A stretch of 64,000 nucleotides of DNA from Echiichthys vipera (taxonomy: Eukaryota > Chordata > Actinopteri > Perciformes > Trachinidae). The notes beneath the pieces were generated by a model, which did not search any database, was not told the origin of the DNA, and saw only the letters and a list, made by a program, of their open reading frames with translations. Below are positions 49,654 through 62,179 of this stretch, piece by piece; the stretch's first letter is position 1, and every line of letters starts with the position of its first letter. The position numbers and the translations under genes were made by a program. The stretch is taken from NCBI GenBank assembly GCA_963691815.1, contig OY829661.1:17759849-17823848 (forward strand), read 5' to 3'.

Positions 49654-52600
49654 TCACTTCCTGTCTGCCTGTGAAGGCTGTAAAGAGGAATCATGCATGT
49701 GTAGTGCTCCAGTGGAAGTGTTGGGGGAAACCACTGGTGCATCCACCGGTTTCGGGCAGGCAGTCAGCTCAACTGGATTGACTTGGCACTGAACAGTGTT
49801 CAAAACAGCGCCATCAGGACTAATGAGAAGCTTTGATGTTACATTTGTATGCAGACCTAAGGATGAGGTCTGCAGAGAGTGCTTTCCAAGTGCTTGATTG
49901 GTCAAAACAACAGGTGGGAAAATGCTGTTTGTCTTCAGTGATGTGAGTGGTTGAGCTGGAGTATATATTACAGTGCTGCTGGATGAAGGTGCTGTCGCCA
50001 CAGGTGCTGTTTCAAAGGTGTTTAAAGAGCTTTCGATTGGTGGAACTGTAGCAGTGGGCAGCGTGTGCATCCTAGACATTCCACTTACAATTGGTGGGAC
50101 AGCCACTGTTGGCAATAACTGTGTGCGTGTGCTAGCAAGCATTGATTGCAAGACTGCAGGCACCATTTTTTTGACTGATTGACTGTTGCCTAGTCCCGAA
50201 TGCACTAAAGCCTGTGATGGAGCAGTGGAGGGTGCTGCAATTCCAACTGCTGCCGGCTGGGGCTGTATGCCAGGGCCCGGGGTTGTCACTGAAACCACCT
50301 GCTGGGCAGGAAGAAAAGAATGCAAAGCTTGTGTGCCTGCTACCACAGGAGCTGCAACTGAGGAGAAGGGTGTGGGAACTGGTATGACAGGGCTGGGCAG
50401 GTTAACAGCTGATGGGCTGGGTAAATGAGGCATGGATGATAGAGGTGCTGACAATCTCGACAATGAGGGCAATACTGCAGGCGAAATGGTGGATGAAGAT
50501 TCAGCTGGTATGGCTGTACCAGCAGCTAACCTGATTGTATTCAGTGCTGAGCCGAGAGCAGGGGCACTGGTTACGCCTGGTGAAACAAGGGTTGGTACAC
50601 TCCCTAACCCTGGCGGGGATGAGACCAGAGTGGGTGTACCTACAGGTGGTGATGCGAAGTTACCAGCCTGTGCAGCTGGCAACCGAGGCAAGGCAGACAC
50701 TACATTTGTTTTACTGGGTGACCACATTGGGCCTAGGCCAGGCATTCCTGTTAGTCGAACTGGCGTTACATTTGGAGTGGTTGCTAGCAATGATGGACCA
50801 ACAGCAGGTGTGCATGCTACAAAAGGAGAACTAACAGCTGGCACACCAGGTAGCCTGGCTGGGGATTGGGGTAAAACTGGTGCTCGAGGGGCTACAGTTA
50901 CATGACTTGCCCCTTGGGGAGGTACTGATGCTCCAGTGCTGGCAGCACTGGCAATAGGCACTTGTTGTGGTGCAGGGCTAGAGATGATAAGGACATGGCT
51001 GCCTGGACCCAAACCCTGGGGAGGGACTACAAAACGTGCATTGTTAAGGAGGATCTGTGTGCCAGCAGCAAGGGGTGTGGAGGTGTTGATGACTATCCTC
51101 TGTTGGATTGTAGTAGTAGCAGAGGTGGGGAATAGGGAATTGGTGGTTGCTGCAGAGGAGGTGGGGTTTTGGGTTTTATTAAAAGCAAGTTGAGAGGAAG
51201 ATAAGAAGGAAGTGGTTTCCTCACCAATGCCACTTTGAATATTTGAAGGCTGGCGGACAAAAGCGGATGTGGAGGTTTGGACAGGCCTACTCTGCACACT
51301 AGTAGTTACCTGAGCAGGAGAGTTGCTGGACAGTATACTTGCAGGCATACCAAGGTCCTTCTTGATTATATTTCCTGCAGGCATAGTGAGAGCAGTAGAT
51401 GTGGATGTGGAAGAGCCTGTTTGGGAGAACATGGTGAAGGAAGGAACACCCTGGAGCTGAGAGCTGGTGGTCAGAGAAGTGCGAGAGGCAAGCTGGGCAG
51501 GGCAGCCTGTGATGGTATTTGAACTTGTAACCGGGACCAGTCCAGTGGTGGTGGCTGTATCTGAGACAGACACCGGTGTGCTCTTGGAAGGAGAACGTGA
51601 CAGGGCACCTATGGTCTGTCCAATGGTGGTTGTCCTCCCTGACAACTGGATTTGAACCCCTGGAGACACAAGGGATATTTCATTCAATAGCTCAATGCTG
51701 AAGTTGGGGTATTATCATTGCTGCTTTAATACAATATTTATAATCTAAATACTGTAGCATCTAAGAAACATAGCTTTACATTCCTAGTAATACCAGTAAA
51801 ACATCAAATCAAACAGACCAACCTGAGGGCAGAGTGATGTTCTTGGGTTGGCCTGTGCTTAATCCCATCTTTAGAGTCTGACTTGATAATGAAGTGGTCA
51901 GCACTCCACTAGCCCCCGTTGCTATTGCTTGCTGTGGAATGCTTCCCACAGAGGTGGTGGATGATGTCGCTGTAGGCTGGCTGATGAACATGACTCTTGA
52001 ACTAGGAAGGGATTTTGTGTAAGAAGGTGTACCTTTCGATAAGGCTACAGTTGAGGCAGAGGAAGAAGAGGGAGTAACCAGGATGAATTTAGTAACTTGG
52101 GATTTGTCGTTTGTACTGGCCCGCTTCACACCAGTCTTGCTGATGAACTCTGCTTGTGTGAGAACACCAGAACTATTCAGTGATGGAACAACAGTGTTTT
52201 TTAGTAATGAAGCTTGAAAATGAGAACCAGCAGTAGTTGTCTGGGCCAGCTGGCCGATATTTGTTGCAAATGTAGAACCAGCTGAGATGTTTGAGCCTTG
52301 ACTAAAAGCAACAGTAGTGTCTGCAGTCTGGCTTCCTGGGCCTGTTACAGGAATGCTACCAGTGACAGCAGTGAGCATGGACATGGGAGTAGAGACAGTG
52401 GAATGGGACTTTAATACTGAAGGAACCTGCTTCTGAGGTTCGGTCTCTGCGATACTTGTCACTGCTGGGAGGGTGTGAGGGGAAGTCTGAGAGGGAGCAG
52501 AAGGAGAGACAGTCTGTGATGTCTTGGATACAAGGAAGGCTTTAAACTGAGGTGAGATGGTAATGACTGGACTGGTGGGCAAAGAACCAAGTGCATTTTG

Positions 52601-55600
52601 GTCTGAGGATGTCTGGACTTTGACAATACCCGTGTTGCCACCTCTAGTTGTCACCAGGATGGACTGTGAGTCACGGATACACACAGTCTTAAGCTCCTGT
52701 TTAGGATCTGTAGATTGAATAGGCTCAGTAGAAACTGCACTAGAATAAGTTGTGATGAGTGAGGGGTTTGGTGTGAAACCTTGTGGTGTGCTAGCATGGG
52801 GAGTGCAGACTTTTTCCCCTTTGATATCAATTGTGTTTAGGGCCCCCTGTTGCAGGTGAGGGGAAAAAGAAGGTGAAGGTGTCCTTACTGTCCTGGTATC
52901 TTTTAGGGGAGCCACTTGCTGAACAGGGATTCTGTTTTCGGGAATAGTGAACCCAGGCACATTGGTGGTCATACAGAAGGGGCTGGCCACTTTAGAAACC
53001 GGGACCTGGATGCCCTTAGACTGTTGTTGGTGTAAAGAAGACAGCTTTTCTTCAGTTTTGTTAATGAGAAGGTTAGATGGCAGAATCACCAATTGCTGCA
53101 TGATCTTCTCCCCCGTTTTCTGGTCCATGACAGGATGAACCGAGGTCTTGACAAGGCTGCTGTTGTCTTTCCTTAAAAGACCCAGCCTCTCTGGTACTTT
53201 GTACACAACTTGGACAGGATTTTTTGGTACAGTTTGGGTTGGTTTGGCCTGTGGTAATTTAGGAAAAGCTGGCATCACTGTAGCCATTCTTGTCTGTCTT
53301 AGTACCTCCGTCTGTTGTAGTTCTTGTGCTTGCATTTGTTGCGAGTTCTGCTGGGAAGTGGATGGAGAACTTTGTGCTTTTGAAAGTTTTGTGGTAGTCA
53401 CTGCAGAGGAAGCCAGCGAGACCAAAGACCCTTTGCTCTGTCTATCTACATTGTTAATCCCTGTAAGGTCAGCAGGCCATTTCATTAAGGTCACTTTGTT
53501 TCCCACACTCTTAGCCAGCAGGGTGGGGATGGGCGTGTAGCCCTTGGGTAGTCCAGTGGTGGGATGGAGGATGGGAGTTCTGGGTGACAGTGAAGCCTGG
53601 GGTACCCTTGGTGCCCATGCTAGGTTTGAATCCCTGGATTGATTTGATGGTTTCAGTTCAGATCTAGACTGTAGCTCAGAGTCGGTGGTCAAAGTAATGT
53701 TACTGCTGCCAGTCTGACTTCTTGGCCGCAGGCCGAGATGTTTCTCTGTGCTGGACAGAGTGTGTTGGTTGAGAGGTACACAGGTCACCATTCTTTCTCT
53801 AGCAGACTCAGCCGCAAGCTCCCTGGTACTTGCTGGAAACATAGCATAAAATATAAGATGTCAGGAATGCACTGATAAATTAGCCATCTATACATCTACA
53901 GGGTCAAGAGACACCAACATTCATTTCATTCCTTAAGACCAGGAAACCAATTTTTCATCACTACATTACAACAACCACAATTAAAATGTTAGATTCTCAT
54001 TAGGGTTCAGTAATTTTACCTCCACTCCAAAGACCTCTGGGAACCATATGTTCCAGGTCCTCCTCTTCTGATCTTCTATAATGATCCGAAAGTGAATACG
54101 CCTCCTTCCTCAAACCCCTCTCTTCATCTTCATCTTCATCATCAGATGATGATGATGATGATGAAATACACTCCTCACGCACAAAGTTATTGTATTCTGG
54201 ATGCTTTTTGAAATCATCAAATTCCTTTTTCATACGCAGCCTGGTGTTGAAGAAGGAGAAGAAAAGATACAGCAAGAATTTGTCTCCAGTCCAACAATGA
54301 TTTTATGACATAGCTTTGACAGAAAAAAATCTATGACGGTTTGATTCCATCATCATTTAAACGTCAAATGAGTTGTACCTGTTCCTTTGGTAGGCCTTTA
54401 CAAGTTTGGGTTCCCAAGGGGAGAGCTCATTTAGTAGTCTGATTAGAGTGCTGTGGAGGTCTTTCACCGCTTCTCTCCTATAATACCACCGACCCTGCTA
54501 GTTTAAACATGCATGGAAAACCGTAGTCACCAATATTAAAATGGGTTTGTATTCTCCACCAAAAACAGAAGGCTCTGGAGCATGAGTAAATTCTCTTGAC
54601 AGAACTATGACTGCCACCTACCAATCTCTTTTTGGTGCTTTCCAGGTCATCAAGCTCATCTTCTGTCTTGCTTATCAGCTCTCGCAACTCTTCAAGACTG
54701 GTGCATACCAACTACAGAGAAGAAATAACATATTGAGTAAGTAGAGAAAAGAAAAAGAGGGGTAGAAGAATGGTGAGGCTTTGTTCAAAACTTTACAATA
54801 GTTACACTTTTTAATTATTACTGGAATAATACAGAATAAAAACAGTGCTAAAATGTGCATATATTTTGGCATCAGTGCGAGTACCTTAAATGATGGCTCA
54901 GCTGGAGGTTCATCTTTCATTTTCTTTGAAGATTCAAGCATTTTTCCTATCAATGAGATATCGTATATGATCCTTGAACCAACAACTTATTTTTGTGAAA
55001 GATAACCTTAATATTAGCGCAAATTAAGAACACATCCCATGTGTCCGTATGGCATTGTGGCTATGAATGCACACTTACTAATTAGCTTGATGCAATTTAT
55101 TATTTGGATTAACATTAACATTGAACTTTTTCTCACCTGTTTTATGTTTTTTCTTCTTGTCTTTTCTTTTGATCGTTGGGGCAGCTCTCCGCACTGGAGA
55201 CTTGGTAGTCTCAGCTGGGGACAGCCTCATCCTTTCCATGTGCTGCAGCTGCTTGAGCTCTCTTTTTACCCTCGGCAGCTGTTCTCCCTCTTGCCTTTTC
55301 TTCCACTTTTTTTTTTTAGTCCAGATTTTGTCATTTAGCCTCTCTTCACTTGAGTTTTGAGAACTCTCAGAGGACAACTGTGTTGCTCGCCCTGATAGGC
55401 CACAGCAGCAGTTGTGCTCCTCAGATTTAACATTACTTGTTTTGCTTTTACAACAATCCAAACAGGAAGACCTTTGTTGTCCCTGACTGGGACTTCCTCC
55501 CTCCATTTTGATTGATTTGGTTGGGGAGGCCAGATTCACTAAGCGAGCAGGTGACCTGCCTGTGTAGCTGTGCTCCCCTACACTCAGACAGGGCTCCTGT

Positions 55601-57965
55601 GTCTCTGCTTTAATGGTGCGCACTGAGCCCAATGAGAAGCCCTGCTCCCGTTTTAATTTGAGTCGCTTGGATTGATGCTCCAACTCTTCAGTCTCTTTCT
55701 TCAAATTAATTTCCACATCACTTCCTCCAATGGGACTAGGGTGTGAAAAGGATAAAGAGTTATTGTGCTTTTTTAAGTCCAATTTAGAATCTTCACAGAA
55801 GTCTCCATCAGAGGACCCCGATTCAGATCCCTCCTTCTTCAGTGACCACAATTTAAACCTTTTTTTATCTTCCTCTCCATCCCCATTTTCACTTTTGTAA
55901 ACCCCAAGCATCTCTTCTCTCCCATTTCCAAAATCATCAGACTCTCCTGTGTCCATTGAGCCTCCGTAACACCCCCTGGAACTCGAAACCCCCTCCTCCT
56001 TTATTCCATCTGACTCTTCACTCTCTGTCCCAGGCTCTATATCAACCCTTTTGACCCATACAGAAGGGAAAGGGAAAACTGGGGTTGTGCTGGGGCTCTG
56101 GCGGTAAATCCTCAGGTCTGCCCCACAGAAATGTGGGAAATGTATATAGGCATTTTCCTTGCTGTCATAGCCCAAAATGGACTCCCTGCATTCATGGATG
56201 GGCTGAGCCAGGAGAGCACTCTGCACATATTTCTGAGTCTCATACACATGATCACACAGCCCCTTCAGAAGCCATACTCGCTGGTAGAGGGGCAGCAAGT
56301 GAAAGGGTTTCTCCTCCAAAGGACTCACCTCCCCGAGAGTTCTGAAAAATTGGTGGCAGAGTCCCAGCTGCTCAGCCCGACCTGGCTGATCACTTGAGGC
56401 ACCAACAGCTCGATACCAGCCCATGACCCGTTGCCTGAGTTCTGACTCCCAGCGGGAGTAAGGCAGGGCAGGCCGGCGGTGCAGAGTAGCCCTCCGCTGG
56501 GGTGGAGACAGCAGGGAAGACATGATTTTGGACAAGAGAAGGCTGCAGCGGGGCATCAGCAAACAACGCTCCAGATCAAAAAATACAATCTCTGGGAGGT
56601 TAAGGGCAGTCTGAGCCAGACAGAGGAAGTGCCCTATAGCAGGGAGTTCCCAAAGTGTGTCCACAGTGTGGGGGGAAGCCTGTGCCAGCAAAGTCTGCTC
56701 CCACTCTTCCACCTCTTTGGCTGACATTTCCTCTGCCTCTTTCTTCTCAAGCTCACGTTGCCTGAAAAGTCAGAAAACAAATGTAGATTGTTTTTACGAC
56801 AGGAACTTTTAATCCCTCTAAAATATTAATGAAGTTAAATGAATAAAAACCACAGACCTCTTTTCCTCCTTTGCCTTCTGTTGTTCTTCCAGCCGTAAGG
56901 CCTGGACCATGATAGACTCATGCCCCCCTACAGTGATGGTAGCCAGGCTACGGGGTGCCAGCCTCCTCCTTGTTGAGGTACCCCCTGAACCCCGTTCCTC
57001 CTCTGCACCAAAACGTCCTTTGGAAGTCACTGCTAATGTAGTCTTCTCTCGCAGCTTTCTGGTTTGACAGACAAAGGGGGAAAAAATATTTCAATATGAT
57101 TCAAGTTAAAAAATATATAAAATAATTCTACTACAATATTACAAAAACTGCATTTACTTAATGTTTGTGAGCAAATCTTGCCAGACAAACATTTGATTTC
57201 CAGCATAATTTGTTCAAGAGTGTAATTACTTTATGTTTACCTAGATAGCAATGTAAGCTTCTGCTCCAGCATGATTTCCAGCTTTTGAGCTTGTTTGGAG
57301 ATCCAGTGGTCCACCCCATGGTAGCGATAACAGTTCTCCAACATCAGCCTAAAGTCTACAACAAACTCTGTTATGGTCTCATACTCTTGGTTGATAAACT
57401 TTTCCTCCATCCTCCGTAAGCACATCGACTGCCTGAGCTGTGCCTGTCCCCGGCCCCGGACCCCTCCAATGCCATGCTGGGCCTCCTGGTGGCCAATGGG
57501 ATGAAGGAATGGGCTGGTGATCCCTTTGTGCTTGTCCAAAAGAAAGCCAGTGAATATCCTATAAGCTTGCTGGACCTCATAGTTCATATCATCCTCAAAG
57601 CTATTGCTATTTGTGGAAATGCAGACCTCAGGTAGAGAGAGGTCACTGTTAGAAAACTCTGACATGCCATCATTGCTAAGTGCGAGGTGGTCACCCTCAG
57701 CAGTAACATCTCCACTGTTGCTAGGACAGTTTAACGCTACCATAGTCTCAACTTCACAGGTGCCATTACTGAGCCCATCCTCAGTTATCATCAGGTCGGC
57801 TTCTTCAATGCTGCTGCTGCTCACCCATTTGGATTGTGAAGACATGATGTCAGAGTAGAGATGCTCAGGTGCCAAGTCTTGGTCAGTCACAGTCAAGTCT
57901 TGGTTGTGGAACAACGGTTGGCTACAAGCTGCTGTGATTTGGTCTGTCATATCCACCTGATCCAT
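49654..57965 (-). CDS. brd10: Bromodomain-containing protein 10 (KIAA2026), complete, nine coding exons
   Basis: Exons are 57241-57965, 56858-57058, 55137-56761, 54885-54946, 54622-54711, 54379-54494, 54020-54240, 51823-53832 and 49654-51659; total 7056 nt in frame, 2351 aa (human about 2100). The bromodomain occupies about residues 125-242, ending with FRLMLENCYRYHGVDHWISK. Next come a basic linker, a region with VFFDLERCLLMPRCSLLLSK and LGYDSKENAYIHFPHFCGAD that recalls DDT/WHIM-type modules of chromatin remodelers (inference), and GRWYYRREAVKDLHSTLIRL, which matches KIAA2026. A Ser/Asp/Glu run follows. The final 1340 residues, in two large exons, are Ser/Thr/Pro/Val-rich and disordered. 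Identity rests on sequence and on the mlana-brd10-uhrf2 order seen in human 9p24. Its biochemical role is poorly known; acetyl-lysine reading is expected. Confidence 0.92.
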
Positions 57966-58521
57966 GGTGCAGGCACCTGAAGTGGGTAACAGGTGGTGAA
58001 CATTTATGTTATAAACAACACTTCATCATAGTTTTGTTGAAAGGGAAAACTTAAACTAAACTTTTGCGACTGTTATATTGCGGTTCCAAAACAAATTACA
58101 GCAGGGAGATGAGGTGTTCATACCAAACATAATTAAGATCACAAGGCTAAGTTTGCTGACATTACAATTCCTGTCATGACAGCAGGTGCTTACATTACAT
58201 CCAGAAGATGCACTGAACGCCGGAATGTATATCACATTGTGACTGTTTTCAAATTACTTGCAGTTAAACTCACTTTATATACATGCCTAATCTTTGCACA
58301 ACTTTTCCTTTTTTCCCTGGATCAATGGCTAAGCTAGCTTGAAGTTAGCTCATAGCATGCTAACCAACGGTAGTTAAAAACAACAATAAGTAAACCAACT
58401 TTCCTGTCCTTGCTCATACAAATATCTACAGTGTACTTTCCCTATCCCGTCTTCTGCCACGTGTAAATTAGGAGCAAAACAAACTGACCAGAGGAAGCGC
58501 TGGGGTGGTTAAATAGCATAC

Positions 58522-59000
58522 CTAGACGTTTTCAGTGCGGCTCCAGACACGCACCAGACAAGCTTAGCAGCCACGGCAGCTTGCTAGCTAAGTTAGCTTG
58601 CTATTGTCTCCAATCTGGGGCCTGCAATTGCTGCGTTCGCCGTCCATAATGAAACATTTATGGCAATTAAATGTCCAGCAGATAAAAACTTATGCAGGCA
58701 TCTCATGTCGTCAGCGCACGGGAGTGATGTCAGTGACAACAAAGATGGCTAAAGGAGCAGTAGCCGGAGTAATAACATCACTAGCTGATTGTCCGACAAT
58801 GCATAACAGTTCATTATCACTTAGCCATCCAGCTAACCAGCTAGGTTTGCAAGTTGACAGCCACTTTATGACAAGTAAAAATCTAGGTTCACTTTAGAGA
58901 CACGTTTGCGCCATGTGTCAGATATCTTCTGGAGCCTGTAGGCTTTTACAAAAAGCTAGTAACCGACTACTCTGTCTGGTTTGCTTCAAGACGACTTTAC
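58522..59000 (-). other. brd10: Candidate non-coding first exon and promoter of brd10
   Basis: On the minus strand an acceptor (CCCACTTCAG) lies 10 bases before the brd10 ATG, so the 5'UTR is split. A plausible donor (CTAG then GTATGC) ends an upstream exon at 58522. The 5' end is unknown; GC-rich sequence to about 59060 is the likely promoter. Confidence 0.4.
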
Positions 59001-59146
59001 CGTCCACTTCACTTCCACCCTGCGCGCGCCAGATGCAAATGTGCGCAGCGTGACGTAGCTATAGCATGGTCTCGTGTCACGCCAGATTGTTATTTTGATT
59101 TTTGGAGCAATTGCTGACAAACACACTCACTTTACACTGTATTATT

Positions 59147-60269
59147 CAGTGGTGGAAGAAGTACTCAGACCCTTTACTTGAGTACAAGTAGTAATACCAT
59201 GTAGAAATAGCCTGTTAGAAGTCAAGTTCTGCATAATTACAAAAGCATCAAAATGTACTTAAAGTACAAAAAATAAAGGTACTCAGTATGCAGAATGGCC
59301 AACTCCAGAAATGTACATTATTATAATATCATTATTGATAGATTATTGTTAATATCATTGTAATGTTGCAGCGGATAGAAGTGGGCTTATTTGATATACT
59401 TTCTGCTGTGTTGCGTAGTCCATGACAATACTGTATATGTTATTTCATTTGTTGATACTATTTTGTACTATTTTTAATAATCTGTAAAGTAACTAAAGCC
59501 ATCAATGAATGTAGTGGGATAAAACAAATACAATATTTCCTCTTAAATGCAGTGGAGTAGAATCAAAATTGAATGGAATAACTCGAGTAACGTACAAGTA
59601 CTTCAAAATTATACTTACGCACAGCACTTGAGTACTTACAGCGTGCTCACACTGTCCTTTTGGCCGCGGCCAAAACCGGTTTTTCAGCTAAAGTCTAGTA
59701 CCTTTAAGTAGTGTGAGCGCACCCGCTCCGCGCTCAACTGGGGCCAGCTGGCCCGCCACGGCCCGCTTGAAAGAGGTGGGCTTTAGCGGAGCCGTTTGCA
59801 CATGTACGAGCACGAGCGTGCGCACGTACACGCGCACGCGCACGAGCCCTACGGCAGTAGCGTTATGTCCGCCTGTTCGGACATGTAAATAGAAGGACGG
59901 ACCATGCGCGGACATTTAACAACAACAACAATGGTGGTGAAAGGTTCACGTTGGTGTGATGCGGAGGTGGAGTGTTTACTGCAGATTTGGTCGGTTGAAA
60001 ATATTCAAAAACAGTCGACAAGACGCACAAAAACTCCGAGGTCTATGGAAAGATTTGTAAACAAAGCCACACACACGCGATCAATGCGTGTGACGTGTTA
60101 CGGCTTGATGGCGTGTGGACAGCAAGAAGCATTGGCCGGCCCTGGTAGTGTGAGTACAAACGGGGCTGGGGCGCGGGGGGGGGAGAGGGAGGGGGGACAA
60201 GTACCCTAAAGTCCGGGTCTCGGTCCGGGAGGACAGTGTGATCACGCTCTTAGTTATTTTACATCACTG
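59147..60269. mobile_element. hAT-type transposon (copy 2) interrupted by a Harbinger element
   Basis: A perfect 8-bp duplication GTATTATT flanks the block at 59139-59146 and 60270-60277. The left end is CAGTGGTGGAAGAAGTACTC and the right end TTAGTTATTTTACATCACTG, which are imperfect inverted repeats. The family is the one at 2145-2834. The segment 59639-60249 is a later insertion; without it and its 3-bp duplication the hAT copy is about 509 bp. Confidence 0.88.
59639..60249 (+). mobile_element. Harbinger-type element nested in the hAT copy, with Myb/SANT-like relic
   Basis: The 611-bp insertion is flanked by TTA at 59636-59638 and 60250-60252. Its 19-bp inverted ends, CAGCGTGCTCACACTGTCC on the left and GAGCGTGATCACACTGTCC as reverse complement on the right, match at 17 positions. 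The base composition is much more GC- and CpG-rich than its surroundings. An open frame from 59904 to 60209 starts with GSRWCDAEVECLLQIW, which resembles the Myb/SANT-like DNA-binding protein carried by Harbinger elements; after that the similarity fades, so it is a decayed piece. Confidence 0.82.
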
Positions 60270-60954
60270 GTATTATTTACCCTATTGTGATTGTGTCACT
60301 GAAAGAGGAACATCTTGAGACAGTTGTCATTAAAAAAATACACAAATCATACATTATCGACAAGGCTATTTTACACAGCAACTAACCAACAACATCAGAC
60401 TAGAAACTCTCAATCATAAATGAGTCTCAATTAATTACAGCAAACACAGTGGGTACTCCTCCGTGTACGGTGTAAACTTCACTAGCACGCATTACTTACT
60501 TTTCACCGTTAGATGTCGCTACTTACTAACGTCGGACATACGCGTTTGTAAAGTCCGTTTGCCCTTTGATTGATCTCTCTGGTTGCTCTTGGCCAAATGA
60601 TGTCGTCTTTACCGCCCACAAAAAAAGGCTCCACCGCATGGTTATTCTGGTTATGGCTATGTTCGGCACAAGTGTGTGTGTGTGAATCCTAATGAAGGAG
60701 GTAGGAAGCACTGCCTGAGACTACCCGACAGACCAAAACAAGGGCAAGGGAGACCCATGTGTAGTATTTTCTATGGTTTTGGTCTATTACAGACCTCCAC
60801 TGACGGGTGGGTTTGAGATGCTAATGACCACACTGATCTAAAAAACATATAATTAACACATCACATTATTTTCATGGATTTGACATGTTGCCTACATACA
60901 TATGAGCAAAACACCAAACAGCGTCTTGAATGCGCGCGTATGTATTATTCTCTG

Positions 60955-60977
60955 ACAGTACAGTACAGTACAGTACA
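60955..60977. repeat. (ACAGT)n pentanucleotide repeat
   Basis: Nearly five tandem ACAGT units. Confidence 0.9.
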
Positions 60978-61821
60978 GCCCCCTATTAAAATATAGTACA
61001 CAAATGTGCATACAGTACCAAAATTAATCAAGATATTGCAATTAAGTTGCATGACTTATTTCCATTTCGTTCCTGAAAAGGGTCTACAACAGTTAAAATC
61101 ACAATGAAGAGGGAAAATAAAATATATTAAAATACACTATTTTATTAGTTAAAAATAGAGAAAATACAGTTTCTGTGTAGTAGTCAGTTGCACCGATAAA
61201 CAATATTATGTGTAAATAAAAGTTCCGTGAAGAAACCAATCAATAAATCAAAGGCAGGAGAGGTTTTAAATTAAAATTGAAACTGAAAGTTTAGGCGCAT
61301 TAAATAAGCGGGTTCCATCTGTGTGCAGAAGAGGTTTGTAGCCTACTGACTATTCTACTAATACCTATAAAGATCTTAGGCGACTAGGTGTATTTTTCAG
61401 GCACGTCAGGCATGATTTTTAAGTTATTTGTAAACAGACAGCAGCACGTATAATCAATTATATAATACCTGAATGTGCAGCAGTTGTAATCTTGTCTTTT
61501 GGGGAAGACAGAGACGAGACTTGATGTTTAAACCTATATGTATTTAAATGTGCAAAGTGACTTTCAGACAAGGTAGTGGTGTAGAAGTATAGCCTCAAGT
61601 AGCATAAAATGCCCCAAAAAATACTGTGTGATCATATCAACATATTACTGTACTGTATATGATATCATGGTCCCTATATGCATAGGCTACATAGAATAAA
61701 ACTATTAAGTTGCACCACTTTAATAGCTGGCTGCCTGCTACTGTACTGTAAACGCCTTCAGATGTGGCTCTGTATTGTGCCACTGTGCCTTTAACTGCAA
61801 ACCGTGCTCGCTTAAACGTTA

Positions 61822-61844
61822 TTTCGCGAGATTTGCTTGGCGCC
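61822..61844. promoter_or_regulatory. uhrf2: Candidate E2F sites upstream of uhrf2
   Basis: TTTCGCGAG at 61822 and TTGGCGCC at 61837-61844 resemble E2F motifs about 190 bases before the start codon. UHRF-family genes are known cell-cycle/E2F targets, mainly UHRF1. Motif matching by eye only. Confidence 0.3.
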
Positions 61845-62026
61845 GCGACCTCATGTGAGACACCTCCTGCGCGAGCCAGTCCGACGTTACCTCTGCAGAG
61901 GAAAACGCAATGGAGCCCTGAACATTTTTCATTTCTGTCTTCTTTGACCCCCCGGAAAGACAGTATTCGTATAAAAAACTGCTTCATCTGCTTTTTATTT
62001 AAGGCGTTTGACGGGGCGGTGCAACA

Positions 62027-62179
62027 ATGTGGATCCAGGTTCGCACTATAGACGGGAAGGAGACGCGAACCGTGGAGGATCTTTCTAGATTGACCAAAAT
62101 TGAGTCTTTACGGTTGAAAATACAGGACATCTTCAATGTAAGCCCACACCAGCAGCGCCTGTTCTACCGAGGAAAGCAG
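62027..62179 (+). CDS. uhrf2: E3 ubiquitin ligase UHRF2, first coding exon (partial)
   Basis: The exon encodes 51 residues beginning MWIQVRTIDGKETRTVEDLS and ending QRLFYRGKQ before a donor (GTAAATG). This is the start of the N-terminal ubiquitin-like domain of UHRF proteins, and human UHRF1/2 break their first coding exon at the same GKQ. UHRF proteins read histone H3 and hemimethylated DNA through tandem Tudor, PHD and SRA domains and end in a RING E3; those exons are outside the window. The choice of UHRF2 over UHRF1 rests on the IDG residues and mainly on the mlana-brd10-uhrf2 order of human 9p24. Confidence 0.88.

Larger units (their letters stand above)
60278..62026. other. Spacer upstream of uhrf2
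   Basis: No gene is recognisable. It contains a five-copy (ACAGT)n at 60955-60977, a SINE-tail-like GCATAAAATGCCCCAAAA at 61602, and from about 61750 a CpG-richer zone that should hold the uhrf2 promoter and 5'UTR. Confidence 0.5.

Noticed and set aside
49973..51655. Plus-strand frames of 60-157 residues, Gly/Ala/Val-rich
   Set aside because: They lie opposite the long Ser/Thr/Pro/Val-rich brd10 exon and have no start context, splice sites or known similarity.
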